Below the pieces are notes generated by a model, which was not told the DNA's origin, did no database searches, and saw only the letters and a list, made by a program, of their open reading frames with translations. Below, in pieces: positions 53,418-62,811 of a DNA stretch of 64,000 bases (positions within the stretch are counted from its first letter, which is position 1; every line of letters begins with the position of its first letter). Source of the DNA: Aeromonas schubertii (GTDB lineage Bacteria; Pseudomonadota; Gammaproteobacteria; Enterobacterales; Aeromonadaceae); NCBI RefSeq assembly GCF_000820105.1, contig NZ_CDDB01000109.1, forward strand, positions 30,855-94,854, read 5' to 3'. The translations under genes were made by a program, and so were the position numbers.

Positions 53418-54839
53418 ATGTCTCTCCCCATCAACAGCACCCGCCAACGCGAGCTGGATCGCGGCCGTATCTTCTCCCTGCTGCTGGACGACGATGCCCT
53501 CACCGACAGCCTGCTCGAGCCGGACCAGCCGACCAGCGCCGCCCTGCGCGACCAGACCAGCGAGCTGATCACTCTGGTCAACCGCCTGCCGGCTGCGGAT
53601 CTCGCCGATACGCTGGAGTCGCTGCCACCGGACGAGCGCCATGCCCTGTGGGCCCTGGTCGAGGTGGAGAAGCGTGGCCAGGTGCTGGTGGAGGCCTCGG
53701 AGACGGTGTGGGAGAGCCTCATCAGCGACATGAGCGACAAGGATCTGCTGCGGGCCCTGCGCACCCTCGACATCGACGATCAGATCTACCTGGGCCAGTA
53801 CCTGCCGCGCAACCTGATGGGGCGGCTGCTCACCACCATGGCTCCGGCCGACCGGGAGCGGGTGCGCGAGGTCATCAGCTACGGCAAGCACACGGTCGGC
53901 GCCATGATGGACTTCGAGCTGGTGACGGTGCGCCCCGGAGTCACCCTGGCCACGGTGCAGCGCTACCTGCGCCTGCGCGGCAAGGTGCCGGCCAACACCG
54001 ACAAGCTGTTCGTCATCGACCGGCGCAACCACCTGGTCGGGGAGCTTCCCCTCACGACCGTGCTGCTCCACCAGCCCGAGACACTGGTGAGCACCGTGAT
54101 GGAGCCAGATCCGGTCACCTTCGATCCGGAGGAGAACGACGAGGCGGCCGCCCGTACCTTCGAGCGGGACAACCTCATCTCGGCGGCGGTGGTGGATGCC
54201 AGGGGCAGGCTGATGGGTCGTCTCACGGTCGAGGAGGTGGTGGATCTGGTGTTCGAGGAGAGCGATACCGATCTGCGCCGTATGGGGGGCCTGAGCGAAG
54301 AGGAGGATCTCTACGCCCCGGTCGGTCAGGCGGTGAAGAACCGCTGGGCCTGGCTCGCCATCAACCTCTGTACGGCCTTTGTCGCCTCCCGGGTGATCGG
54401 CCTGTTCGAGCACACCATCTCCCAGCTGGTGGCCCTGGCGGCCCTGATGCCCATCGTCGCCGGCATCGGCGGCAACACCGGCAACCAGACCATCACCATG
54501 ATAGTGAGAGCCCTGGCCCTGGAGCAGCTCCAGAGCGGCAACCTCTCCTTCCTGCTGCTGCGCGAGCTGGGGGTGGCCCTCATCAACGGCCTGGTGTGGG
54601 GTGGCATCATGGGGGGCGTCACCTTCCTGCTCTATCAGGATCCGGCCCTCGGCGCCGTGATGACGCTCGCCATGGTGCTCAACCTGTTGGTGGCGGCCCT
54701 GATGGGGGTGCTGATCCCCCTGACCATGCACCGCCTGGGCCGCGACCCGGCCCTCGGCTCCAGCGTCATGATCACCGCCATCACCGACACCGGCGGCTTC
54801 TTCATCTTCCTCGGCCTCGCCACCCTCTTTCTGCTGTGA
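53418..54839 (+). CDS. mgtE: Magnesium transporter MgtE
   Basis: The 473-aa protein has the MgtE layout: N-terminal superhelical domain (about 10-145), two CBS domains (about 150-275, VPANTDKLFVIDRRNHLVGE) and five membrane segments (about 300-473) with the pore motif MPIVAGIGGNTGNQ. Mg2+ binding to the cytoplasmic domains closes the channel. AGGAA precedes the ATG. Confidence 0.94.
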   Translation: MSLPINSTRQRELDRGRIFSLLLDDDALTDSLLEPDQPTSAALRDQTSELITLVNRLPAADLADTLESLPPDERHALWALVEVEKRGQVLVEASETVWESLISDMSDKDLLRALRTLDIDDQIYLGQYLPRNLMGRLLTTMAPADRERVREVISYGKHTVGAMMDFELVTVRPGVTLATVQRYLRLRGKVPANTDKLFVIDRRNHLVGELPLTTVLLHQPETLVSTVMEPDPVTFDPEENDEAAARTFERDNLISAAVVDARGRLMGRLTVEEVVDLVFEESDTDLRRMGGLSEEEDLYAPVGQAVKNRWAWLAINLCTAFVASRVIGLFEHTISQLVALAALMPIVAGIGGNTGNQTITMIVRALALEQLQSGNLSFLLLRELGVALINGLVWGGIMGGVTFLLYQDPALGAVMTLAMVLNLLVAALMGVLIPLTMHRLGRDPALGSSVMITAITDTGGFFIFLGLATLFLL

Positions 54840-54846
54840 CCCTCAG

Positions 54847-54864
54847 GCCCCGCAGCGGCGGGGC
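54847..54864 (+). terminator. Possible mgtE terminator
   Basis: Stem GCCCCGC / GCGGGGC with AGCG loop eight bases after mgtE; only TCTCTC follows, so it is weak. Confidence 0.45.
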
Positions 54865-55070
54865 TCTCTCCACTCACCCTCTTGCCAGGAACAGTGATGT
54901 TGCTCGCATCTTGAGCAAGGCACCCTTTGAATCCCAACCCTCCCTCAATAAACTTCATTCGCTAAGAAAATAAACCACTCCCGAAACCTGGCCGATGAAG
55001 CGTTGTGGCGGCCAACATCTGGAGCCCATCCCTGCTTCGGGCCCTTGGCCCCACTGGACAAGGAGTCCAT

Positions 55071-56267
55071 ATGGCAGTCACACAACTCCCCCTTCTCGGG
55101 CCGCTGCGCGGCTTTGCCGCCTGCATGGTGGTGCTGTTCCATGCCCGCTTGCTGCTCTTTCCCCAGTGGAAGGAGTCCATCGCCGGCGCCACCCAACTCA
55201 TCGAGAATGGCTACCTCTGGGTCGATCTCTTCTTCATCCTGAGTGGCCTGGTGATGGCCCACGTCTATGCCAGGACCATGGCGACCAGACAGGTGCGCGT
55301 CATGCACTTCCTCTGGCTGCGCCTGACCCGGGTCTACCCCCTCTTCGCCACCACCATGATCGTGCTGATCGGCTGGGAATTGTTCAAACAGGCCCACCAG
55401 ACAGGCTTCTACGCCGGCCCGCTGTTTCGGGAGTGGGGGTTTGAGGGGGCTCAGGCCTTCGAGTCTCTCTTCACGCCGGCGGCGGCGCTACCGAGCAGCT
55501 TTCTGCTGATGCAGGCACCGGCCGGTTATGGCCTGACCTGGAACTTCGCCGCCTGGTCCCTCAGCGTGGAGTGGATCAGCTACCTGCTCTTCCCGCTGCT
55601 GCTGCCGCTGGCCCTGAGTCGCAGTCGCTGGGCTATCCTGGCCCCCCTGGCCGCCATTGCCCTGCTCACCGCCCTGCTGTTCCAGCATGGCACCCTGGAT
55701 CTCACCAACGGTGCCCCTGCGGTGGGACGCGGGGTGGCCGGCTTTACCATTGGCGTCTGGCTGCTGCGCCCGGTGCAGGCCACCCGACTGAGGCCCATTG
55801 CCCGCTCCGATCGACTGCTCGGCGCCCTGTTCCTGCTGCCGCTCATCCTGCTGCATTTCACCCTGACGCCCCTGCTGACGATGGCAGTATTGATCGCCTT
55901 CGTGGCACTGGTCTGGATCGCGGCCAGTCAGACGCTGCGCGACACACGCGTGTTCTCACTGCTGGAAAATCGCGTCACCCGCCTGCTGGGAGATCTCTCC
56001 TACTCCATCTATCTGTGGCACGCCGTCCTGCTGCTGACCGGGCTCGAGCTGGCACACTATCTGGCCCCCGAGGCGGTCGAGGCCTGGTTCGGGGTCACCG
56101 ACCCGGTCAGCGGAGTGCTCGCCGTGGCGCTCTTTATGGTGCTGCTGTGGGGTCTCTCCTGGTGCAGCTATCACGGCATCGAACGGCCTGCCCAGCGCGC
56201 CCTGCGCCGCCTCATCAAGGCTCCCCGTCCCGAGGCCGCCAACGGGAGCGGAGTGACCGTGGAATAG
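55071..56267 (+). CDS. Membrane acyltransferase (Acyl_transf_3, OafA/YrhL-like)
   Basis: The 398-aa protein has about ten membrane segments. The start PLRGFAACMVVLFHARLLLF carries the conserved R-G and V-x-x-F-H motif of this family; WVDLFFILSGLVMAHVY and NFAAWSLSVEWISYLLFP follow. These enzymes acylate sugars of surface polysaccharides. The C-terminal soluble esterase domain of OafA is absent. AAGGAG precedes the ATG; the frame open upstream is not used. Substrate unknown. Confidence 0.87.
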   Translation: MAVTQLPLLGPLRGFAACMVVLFHARLLLFPQWKESIAGATQLIENGYLWVDLFFILSGLVMAHVYARTMATRQVRVMHFLWLRLTRVYPLFATTMIVLIGWELFKQAHQTGFYAGPLFREWGFEGAQAFESLFTPAAALPSSFLLMQAPAGYGLTWNFAAWSLSVEWISYLLFPLLLPLALSRSRWAILAPLAAIALLTALLFQHGTLDLTNGAPAVGRGVAGFTIGVWLLRPVQATRLRPIARSDRLLGALFLLPLILLHFTLTPLLTMAVLIAFVALVWIAASQTLRDTRVFSLLENRVTRLLGDLSYSIYLWHAVLLLTGLELAHYLAPEAVEAWFGVTDPVSGVLAVALFMVLLWGLSWCSYHGIERPAQRALRRLIKAPRPEAANGSGVTVE

Positions 56268-56287
56268 ACGCGGCCATCTATCCTCCG

Positions 56288-56317
56288 AAGAGAGCCGGCA
56301 CCCTCCGGCTCTCTTTT
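56288..56317 (+). terminator. Acyltransferase terminator
   Basis: Eleven-base stem AAGAGAGCCGG / CCGGCTCTCTT with CACCCT loop, then TT. Confidence 0.78.
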
Positions 56318-56484
56318 CGCCACGGCCGGCTCCCCCTCACTACAACGAGAACGAAAATGGCGGCTATCTGCCTGTAACCTGATGCCAACGGCGGCAAATT
56401 CGGGCTTTGTGATAATCGACGCATCAAACGGCGCGCCATTGCGTTAGGCTTGCCTGTTACATCCGCGCATCAGCAAGGTCATCG

Positions 56485-57381
56485 ATGTCTCTTCTTCATC
56501 TCGATATCCGCCCCACTCGCCTGCCCCATCTCACGGCGGGGAGACGCTGGAGCCTCGCTCTCCTGATCGGGGCCATGCTACTCATCACCACCACCCATCT
56601 GATCATGCTGCCTCACTTCGGGGGGGAACGTATTCATCTGGTCAGCCTCGGCTTCGAGCTGCTCAACTGGTGCACCCTCGCCTTCATGTTCTGGGTGGTG
56701 CAGTGCGCCCGGCTACAACGGCTGGCCTATCTGCTGCTCAGTACCGGCATCGGGATCTGGCTGCTCGGCGCTACCTTCGACCTGCTCGACGAGGTGGTAG
56801 CCCAACCCCTCTGGATCGCCATCTTTGCCGAAGACATGCTGCGCAGCATCGGCATGCTGCTCAGTGCCCTCGGCATACTCCACACCATGAGCTATGTCGG
56901 CGAGATCCACACACGACTCAATGATCAGGCCCACTGTGACGAGCTCACCGGCCTGCCCAACCGGCGCAGCTTCGCAGAGCGACTGGGAGAGACGCGCCAG
57001 GCCCTGCTCCTGCTCGATCTGGATCACTTCAAGGGGATCAACGATCGCTTCGGCCACGCCAGCGGCGATCAGGTGCTGCGTCGTTTCGGGACCCTGTTGC
57101 GGGAGGCATGCCCGACCGGCGCACTGGCGGCCCGTATCGGGGGGGAGGAGTTTGTGTTGCTGCTTCCCGCCGGTGAGCGTGCCGACCTGCTGGCCCTGGC
57201 CGAGCGCCTGCGCCTGTCGACGCAGGCCATCGTACTGGATGACGGCACCCCCTTGACGGTCAGCCTGGGGGTCGGATTACAGGGCAAGGATGAGACGCTG
57301 GAGCAGCTGTTTCGACGTGCCGATACGGCTCTCTATCGGGCCAAGATGGCAGGACGGGACCGCAGTGAGTGGGCCGACTAG
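56485..57381 (+). CDS. Membrane-bound diguanylate cyclase
   Basis: The 298-aa protein has about five N-terminal membrane segments (about 20-145) and a GGDEF domain (about 150-298) with DELTGLPNRRSFAERL, LLDLDHFKGINDRFGH and the active signature GGEEF. It should make cyclic di-GMP from GTP. No RxxD inhibitory site lies five residues before the signature, so product inhibition is probably absent. The membrane region may sense an unknown signal. Confidence 0.9.
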   Translation: MSLLHLDIRPTRLPHLTAGRRWSLALLIGAMLLITTTHLIMLPHFGGERIHLVSLGFELLNWCTLAFMFWVVQCARLQRLAYLLLSTGIGIWLLGATFDLLDEVVAQPLWIAIFAEDMLRSIGMLLSALGILHTMSYVGEIHTRLNDQAHCDELTGLPNRRSFAERLGETRQALLLLDLDHFKGINDRFGHASGDQVLRRFGTLLREACPTGALAARIGGEEFVLLLPAGERADLLALAERLRLSTQAIVLDDGTPLTVSLGVGLQGKDETLEQLFRRADTALYRAKMAGRDRSEWAD

Positions 57382-57389
57382 CTCAATGA

Positions 57390-57412
57390 GAGAGGGGGCC
57401 AGGCCCCCTCTC
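57390..57412. terminator. Bidirectional hairpin between the cyclase and sulfatase genes
   Basis: GAGAGGGGGCC / GGCCCCCTCTC is a perfect palindrome around one A, between convergent genes, with poor T tracts. Confidence 0.65.
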
Positions 57413-57413
57413 G

Positions 57414-59375
57414 CTATCCCCGCTTTTCCGCCTGCCCAGGCAGGCGATAGAGCCCCTGCTGGTAGGCCAACCCACTCCACAGGGACCAACCGAGCGCCCG
57501 CTCCTTGAAGGCCGCACTCTGATCCGTGGCCGTGAGCCGCTCCCCTGTCGGGTCATAGACAAAACCCTGGGCACCCTGCTCCGGTTGCAGGATCACCACC
57601 TGATTGCCCTCCATCAGGGCGAAGTTCTTGTCGTATTGCATCAGGGCCCGCCCCGGCCAGTCGTCCGGCATGCGGGTGAGATCGCGCCCCAGCATGGGGT
57701 AGTCGGCGCTCACCCCCATCAGGGAGAGCAGGGTCGGCCCCATATCGATCTGGCTCACCACCCGCTTGTCGCGGCGCGCAGCCACCCCCTCCCCGAGGAT
57801 GAGGCCGGGAATGCGGAAACGGGGGATGGGCACCAGGTCGGCGCCACTCACCCGGCTGTCATGGTCGGCAATGACCAGAAACAGGGTGTCCTTCCAGTAG
57901 GGGGCCTGTTTGGCCGCCTTGAAGAACTCACCCACCGCATAGTCGGCGTATTTGGCGGCGTTGTTGCGGGTCGCCTTGGGCTCTTCATAGAGCTTGATAC
58001 GCCCGTCGGGAAACTCGAAGGGATCGTGGTTGCTGGAGCTGAAGACCAGGCTGAAGAAGGGCTTGCCCTCCCGATGCAGGGCTGTGAACTCCGCGTTGGC
58101 CTTGCGCATCAGATCCTCATCGCTGGCCCCCCAGGAGCCGACGAAGGCCGCATCCTTGAAGTCCTTCTGCTCGACAATACGGGAGAAGCCGTTGCCGAGG
58201 AAGAAGCTGCGCATGTTGTCAAAATGGCTCTCGCCCCCATAGAGGAAGCTGGTGTCATAGCCACGATCCCGCAGCAACTGGGCCAGGCTGAAGAAGCCGG
58301 TCTGGCTCTTGTCCAGCTTGACCACTGCCTGGGCCGGAGTGGGGGTGAAACCGGTCACTACCGCCTCGATGCCACGCACCGAGCGTGTACCGGTGGCATA
58401 GAGCTGATCAAATGCCCACCCTTCACGGCTCAGGGCATCGATGTTGGGGGTCAGCGGCAGGCCGCCGAGAGAGCCCACGAAGCGCGCCCCCAGGCTCTCT
58501 TGCAGTATGATCACCAGGTTCTTCGGCCTGCCCCGATAAGTCGCCACGTTGCGGGAAAGCGAGGGGATCTCGGCCGAGACGAAGTCGCCTTCGGGGCGGC
58601 CGCTCTGCTCACGCATCAGGGCGATGACCCGGTCGCTGGGCAGCTTGCCGTAGTACTGGCCGGGGTCCTCTTCGTTTTTGAGCTGCTTGAGGGCAAACAC
58701 CACCGAGTAGCTGGAGTTGAGCGGCAGGGTATTGATCAGGGGGTCGGTGGAGAAGGCCACCAGCGCCGGGTTGAGGGCGCGATGACCCAGGGTTGAGCGG
58801 CCACCCAGAATGGCCAGCCCCAGCACCAGCACCGCCAGCAGGGGGCGCCAGTACCAGCGCGGCATAGTCATGGTGCGGGTCAGACGACCCGAGGCCCACC
58901 AGCCTGCGGCCAGCACCAGCAGGGTCGCCACCAGGCTGGTGATCAGCTCGACGGGGCGCCCGCTCCAGAGCATGGCGAGCACCTCCTTCGGATAGATGAG
59001 GTATTCGACGAAGAGGCGGTTGGGGCGAAAGCCATACTCCTCGATGAAGGCGGGGGTGGCCAGCTCGAGAAACAGCAGTAACCAGAGCCCCAGCGTCAAC
59101 CAGAGACGCAGCACGACGCGCCAGAGCCGGCCCACCAGGTGGTCACCACCGAGCAGCACGGTAAAGAGCAGAGGCACGCCCCACAGCCAGCAGAGGGTGG
59201 CCACATCGACCCGGGTCCCCTGCAGCATCACAGGCCACCAGCCATCCACGGCAGCCATGCGATCCGACAGCCAGAGAGCCAGACCCAGTCGGCTGGCCGC
59301 CAGTGCCAGCAGTGAAAAGAGCGCAAAACAGCCGACGGGCCAGAAGGGGCCCATCCAATTCCGGATACGAGACAT
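57414..59375 (-). CDS. LTA-synthase-like sulfatase (phosphoglycerol transferase family)
   Basis: The 653-aa protein has five N-terminal membrane segments (about 10-185) and a periplasmic alkaline-phosphatase-fold domain (about 270-620). NLVIILQESLGARFVG holds the metal Glu; the catalytic Thr is in ATGTRSVRGIEAVVTGF; VIADHDSRVSGADLVPIPRF supplies metal Asp/His. Gram-negative relatives move phosphoglycerol or phosphoethanolamine onto periplasmic glucans or lipid A. The acceptor here is not known. Confidence 0.88.
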   Translation of the reverse strand: MSRIRNWMGPFWPVGCFALFSLLALAASRLGLALWLSDRMAAVDGWWPVMLQGTRVDVATLCWLWGVPLLFTVLLGGDHLVGRLWRVVLRLWLTLGLWLLLFLELATPAFIEEYGFRPNRLFVEYLIYPKEVLAMLWSGRPVELITSLVATLLVLAAGWWASGRLTRTMTMPRWYWRPLLAVLVLGLAILGGRSTLGHRALNPALVAFSTDPLINTLPLNSSYSVVFALKQLKNEEDPGQYYGKLPSDRVIALMREQSGRPEGDFVSAEIPSLSRNVATYRGRPKNLVIILQESLGARFVGSLGGLPLTPNIDALSREGWAFDQLYATGTRSVRGIEAVVTGFTPTPAQAVVKLDKSQTGFFSLAQLLRDRGYDTSFLYGGESHFDNMRSFFLGNGFSRIVEQKDFKDAAFVGSWGASDEDLMRKANAEFTALHREGKPFFSLVFSSSNHDPFEFPDGRIKLYEEPKATRNNAAKYADYAVGEFFKAAKQAPYWKDTLFLVIADHDSRVSGADLVPIPRFRIPGLILGEGVAARRDKRVVSQIDMGPTLLSLMGVSADYPMLGRDLTRMPDDWPGRALMQYDKNFALMEGNQVVILQPEQGAQGFVYDPTGERLTATDQSAAFKERALGWSLWSGLAYQQGLYRLPGQAEKRG

Positions 59376-59554
59376 AGAGTTCCTGAGATTGCCTGACGAG
59401 CCCCATCCCGGGGCACTGCCGTTATCGTTACGTCAATATGACAGCGGTCGGCACGATTCGTTTCACCCTTTCGTCAGTTTCAGTTCAGCATTGTGATTGA
59501 CAGCCCAACCCGTTGGACGGGTAGGCTAGTAGCGCATCCTCATTTGGAGTCCCT

Positions 59555-61342
59555 ATGACTGCTCTCTTTCTCGCGGGTATCGCCCTGGTCTCTGTGCTGG
59601 CCCAGTGGCTGGCCTGGGCACTGCGTCTGCCGGCCATCCTGTTTCTGCTGCTCACCGGCCTGTTGCTGGGGCCGGTCGGCGGCCTGCTCGACCCCGATGC
59701 CCTGCTCGGGGATCTGCTGTTTCCCCTGGTCTCCCTCTCGGTGGCCGTGATCCTGTTCGAAGGGGCGCTGACCCTGCATCTGGCCGAACTCAAGGGGATC
59801 GGCAAGGTGGTGCGCAACCTCTGTTCCCTTGGCATGCTGGCAAGCTTCGTCGTCATCGCCGGCGCCGGCTACGGTCTGCTTGGGCTGGATCTGCGGGTGG
59901 CCCTGTTGCTCGGGGCCGTGCTGGTGGTGACCGGGCCGACCGTGATCGCCCCCATGCTCAACGTCATTCGCCCGGTGAAAGAGGTGGATCGCATCCTGCG
60001 CTGGGAGGGGATCGTCATCGATCCCATCGGAGCCCTGTTTGCGGTGCTGGTGTTCGAGGCCATCATGCTGGGCAGCAAGGGGGATCTGGTTGGCCACACC
60101 CTGTTTGCCCTGGCCAAGACGGTCGCCATCGGCAGCGCCATCGGGGTGGCGGTGGGCTGGCTCACCACCCTGCTGATCCGCCGTGACTGGCTGCCGGTCA
60201 GCCTGCACAAGTTTGGGGTGCTGGCCCTGGTGCTCGCCAGTTTCACCCTCTCCAACTGGCTCGGCCACGAGTCCGGGCTGCTGGCGGTCACCGTGTTCGG
60301 CATCTGGCTGGCCAACCAGGAGGGGCTGGACCTGGAGGAGGTGCTCACCTTCAAGGAGGATCTGGCGGTGATCCTCATCTCGTCGCTCTTCATTTTGCTG
60401 GCGGCACGGCTCGATCTGGCCCAGCTCTGGGCCATGGGCCCCATGGTGCTGGTCCTGCTGCTGGTGGTACAGCTGGTGGCCCGCCCCCTCTGTATCCTGG
60501 TCTCGACCCGGGGATCGGATCTCTCCTGGCGGGCCCGCGCCCTGCTCGCCTGGATCGCCCCCCGCGGCATCGTCGCGGCGGCGGTAGGCTCCACCTTCGC
60601 CCTGAGCCTGGAGCAGGCCGGCGTCCCGGATGCCGACAAGCTGGTGCCCCTGGTATTCGCCGTCATCATCGCCACCGTGGTGCTGCAGAGCCTCACCGCC
60701 ACGCCGCTGGCAGCCCTGCTCGGCCAGCGCCAGAAGGAGCCTGACACCTGGCTCATCATAGGCGCCAACTCGGTGGCCCGCGCCATTGCCCGGGCCCTGG
60801 CGGACCAGGGCGTGAGCGTACATCTGACCGACCCGGCCTGGGAGCACTGCAAGCTGGCACGCATGAGCAATCTCCCCTGCTACTTCGGCGCCCCCCAGTC
60901 GGAGCATGCCGAGCGCCACCTGCCCCTCACCAGCCTCAGCACAGTGCTGGCCCTGTCGCCGGATCGCCACAGCAACGCCCTCGGGATACTGCACTTTGCC
61001 CACCAGCTGGGGGAGGAGAAGGTCTTCTCCCTGCGCTCCAGCGAGCAACACGGCAAGGCCAACCGGGAGAGCGCCACCTTCCGCGCCCGCCAGAACCTGT
61101 TCGGCCCCGACATCACCTTCGCCCGTCTCGGTGGCATGCTGGGGCGCGGCGGCCAGATCAAGGGAACCCGCCTCTCCGACACCTTCGACTGGGCCGCTTA
61201 CCAGGCCGCCAACCCGGGCGCCCTGCCCCTGTTCGTGCTGGCACCGGGCAAGACCCCGCGTATCGTGACCAACGAGGAGCCGGCCGTCCCCCTGGCCGGG
61301 GATCTGGTGATCGCCCTGCAACCGGCCCGGGAGGAGGCGTGA
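59555..61342 (+). CDS. CPA1-type cation:proton antiporter with TrkA-N-like tail
   Basis: The 595-aa protein has about twelve membrane segments with LILFEGALTLHLAELKG-type and TGPTVIAPMLNVIRPV blocks typical of NhaP antiporters, the likely ion-binding Asp in GIVIDPIGALFAVLV, and a C-terminal Rossmann-like domain (about 400-520, TWLIIGANSVARAIARAL). It exchanges Na+ or K+ for H+ across the inner membrane. The DnaJ-related gene overlaps its stop by four bases. Confidence 0.88.
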   Translation: MTALFLAGIALVSVLAQWLAWALRLPAILFLLLTGLLLGPVGGLLDPDALLGDLLFPLVSLSVAVILFEGALTLHLAELKGIGKVVRNLCSLGMLASFVVIAGAGYGLLGLDLRVALLLGAVLVVTGPTVIAPMLNVIRPVKEVDRILRWEGIVIDPIGALFAVLVFEAIMLGSKGDLVGHTLFALAKTVAIGSAIGVAVGWLTTLLIRRDWLPVSLHKFGVLALVLASFTLSNWLGHESGLLAVTVFGIWLANQEGLDLEEVLTFKEDLAVILISSLFILLAARLDLAQLWAMGPMVLVLLLVVQLVARPLCILVSTRGSDLSWRARALLAWIAPRGIVAAAVGSTFALSLEQAGVPDADKLVPLVFAVIIATVVLQSLTATPLAALLGQRQKEPDTWLIIGANSVARAIARALADQGVSVHLTDPAWEHCKLARMSNLPCYFGAPQSEHAERHLPLTSLSTVLALSPDRHSNALGILHFAHQLGEEKVFSLRSSEQHGKANRESATFRARQNLFGPDITFARLGGMLGRGGQIKGTRLSDTFDWAAYQAANPGALPLFVLAPGKTPRIVTNEEPAVPLAGDLVIALQPAREEA

Positions 61343-61902
61343 GCGACAACCCGCTGAAGCTGGCGGTGCTGGCGCGCCTGCGCCATCCCGGTATCGGCTG
61401 GAAAATTCACGAACTCTACGGAGAGCTCAAGGGCGCCGGCGAACTGCCGCCCCTGGGGGGCGAGGGGGATCTGGCCCTGTTTCGCAGCAACTTCGCCCTG
61501 ATGAACGCCCTCTACACCCTGCAGGGGGAGCTGGCCGCCGAGGGGTGGTACCTGCAACTGGACAGCCTCGACATCCGGCTGCTGCCCCTGACGACCCGGC
61601 TTCCCGAGACCGGCTCGGCCCTGCGCGACTACTATCTGGACTGGTCCAACTGCTGGCAAACCGACACTGAGGAGGTCGATGCCCTGCTCGCCGACTTCTG
61701 GCGTCGCTATGCGGCCACGCCGAGCGAGTCCGAACGGTGCGAGGCGTTGACTCTGTTCGGGTTGGAGGAGGGGGCCACCACCGAACGGATCCGCCGCCGC
61801 TGGCGCGAACTGGCCCTGACCCACCATCCGGATCGGGGGGGCGATGCCGAGACCTTTATCCGGCTGCGCTGGGCCAGGGAACGACTCCTTGGCAACGGCT
61901 GA
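61339..61902 (+). CDS. DnaJ-related protein with C-terminal J domain
   Basis: The 187-aa protein starts at a GTG (61339) overlapping the antiporter stop, with GAGGAGG upstream. The N-terminal 130 residues match the DnaJ-related domain (LARLRHPGIGWKIHELYGEL; YYLDWSNCWQTDTEEVDALL). The last 50 form a J domain with the HPD motif in LTHHPDRGGDAETF that stimulates DnaK. The client is unknown. Confidence 0.87.
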   Translation: MSDNPLKLAVLARLRHPGIGWKIHELYGELKGAGELPPLGGEGDLALFRSNFALMNALYTLQGELAAEGWYLQLDSLDIRLLPLTTRLPETGSALRDYYLDWSNCWQTDTEEVDALLADFWRRYAATPSESERCEALTLFGLEEGATTERIRRRWRELALTHHPDRGGDAETFIRLRWARERLLGNG

Positions 61903-61997
61903 AGACAGTGCGCCCCCAGAGGCAGCTCCGACCGTCTGGTCACAGGCCTGGGCTCCTCACTACACTCAGAGGGTGTTGCCAAGGGGAGGAGGAGAAG

Positions 61998-62246
61998 ATG
62001 ACCATCAGTGAACTGCGCACCCTCTATCAGCAGGGGCGACTGCACGAGGCCGAGATCATCCACGAAACGACGCTGCCCGGCTGGCAGGTTGAGTTTCGCG
62101 ACGACGACGGGGCCCTGTTCGAGCTGACCGACACCCTGGGCTGCCCACTCTGCTTTGGTTCGGTGGAGGAGGCGCGGGCCCATATCCACAAGGTGGCCGA
62201 CTGCCCGATCCAGGAAGATCACCTCTACCGCTTCTTCGAGCGCTGA
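61998..62246 (+). CDS. Hypothetical protein, 82 aa
   Basis: A strong AGGAGGAGAAG ribosome site fixes the ATG; the frame open upstream belongs to no product. The soluble protein contains a C-x-x-C pair in TLGCPLCFGSVEEARAH and ends IQEDHLYRFFER. Not recognised. Confidence 0.68.
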   Translation: MTISELRTLYQQGRLHEAEIIHETTLPGWQVEFRDDDGALFELTDTLGCPLCFGSVEEARAHIHKVADCPIQEDHLYRFFER

Positions 62247-62251
62247 GGCAC

Positions 62252-62274
62252 CAAGGCTCCCGTCGGGAGCCTTG
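62252..62274. terminator. Terminator between the 82-aa gene and the MscS-like gene
   Basis: Stem CAAGGCTCCC / GGGAGCCTTG with GTC loop between convergent genes; followed by TCGTTT. Confidence 0.75.
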
Positions 62275-62285
62275 TCGTTTCTGCA

Positions 62286-62801
62286 TTACTCCGGCTGACT
62301 CGCGGGCCCCTGCCCCTCCAGCTTGCGCACCGGCTTTTGCAGGATCAGATTGGCCGGGTAGGTAACGCTGTCACCGTTGTCATCGCGCAGACGCACATAG
62401 AAGAGGCCGATCTCGCTGATGACACCGGTCACTGAGTCATCCTTGTCGAGAATACAAATACGATCGCCGATGCGATAGGGAAAGGCGAAGAAGATGGTGA
62501 TGCTGGCGGTGATGTTGGAGAGGATCGACCACTGGGCCACCATGGCGACCCCCAGCACCGCGAAGAAGGAGGAGGCGAGCACCACCAGGCGGGCAAAATC
62601 GAGCCCCCATACCCCGGCCAACACCAGCAGGGTGGCGCAACCGAGCAGGAAGTGGAACACGTGCTCCACGTAGAGGACCCGGGTCTCGCTCACCTGACGC
62701 GCCTGACCGATGGCCAGCAGGCTGCGGTGGATGAGCCGGCGCAGCAGCAGGTGGGCGGCCACCAGGGCCAGGGTCAGGCCAAAGGCACTCCATGCACTCA
62801 T
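62286..62801 (-). CDS. Small MscS-type mechanosensitive channel
   Basis: The 171-aa protein has three membrane segments (about 5-25, 45-65, 70-95), the pore-lining helix ASSFFAVLGVAMVAQWSIL, and the MscS beta domain FFAFPYRIGDRICILDKDD with GVISEIGLFYVRLRDDNGD. The C-terminal alpha/beta vestibule is missing, so this is a short form. The ATG at 62801 has GAGGAGAG. It follows zntB on the same strand by 10 bases. Confidence 0.87.
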   Translation of the reverse strand: MSAWSAFGLTLALVAAHLLLRRLIHRSLLAIGQARQVSETRVLYVEHVFHFLLGCATLLVLAGVWGLDFARLVVLASSFFAVLGVAMVAQWSILSNITASITIFFAFPYRIGDRICILDKDDSVTGVISEIGLFYVRLRDDNGDSVTYPANLILQKPVRKLEGQGPASQPE

Positions 62802-62811
62802 CACTCTCTCC

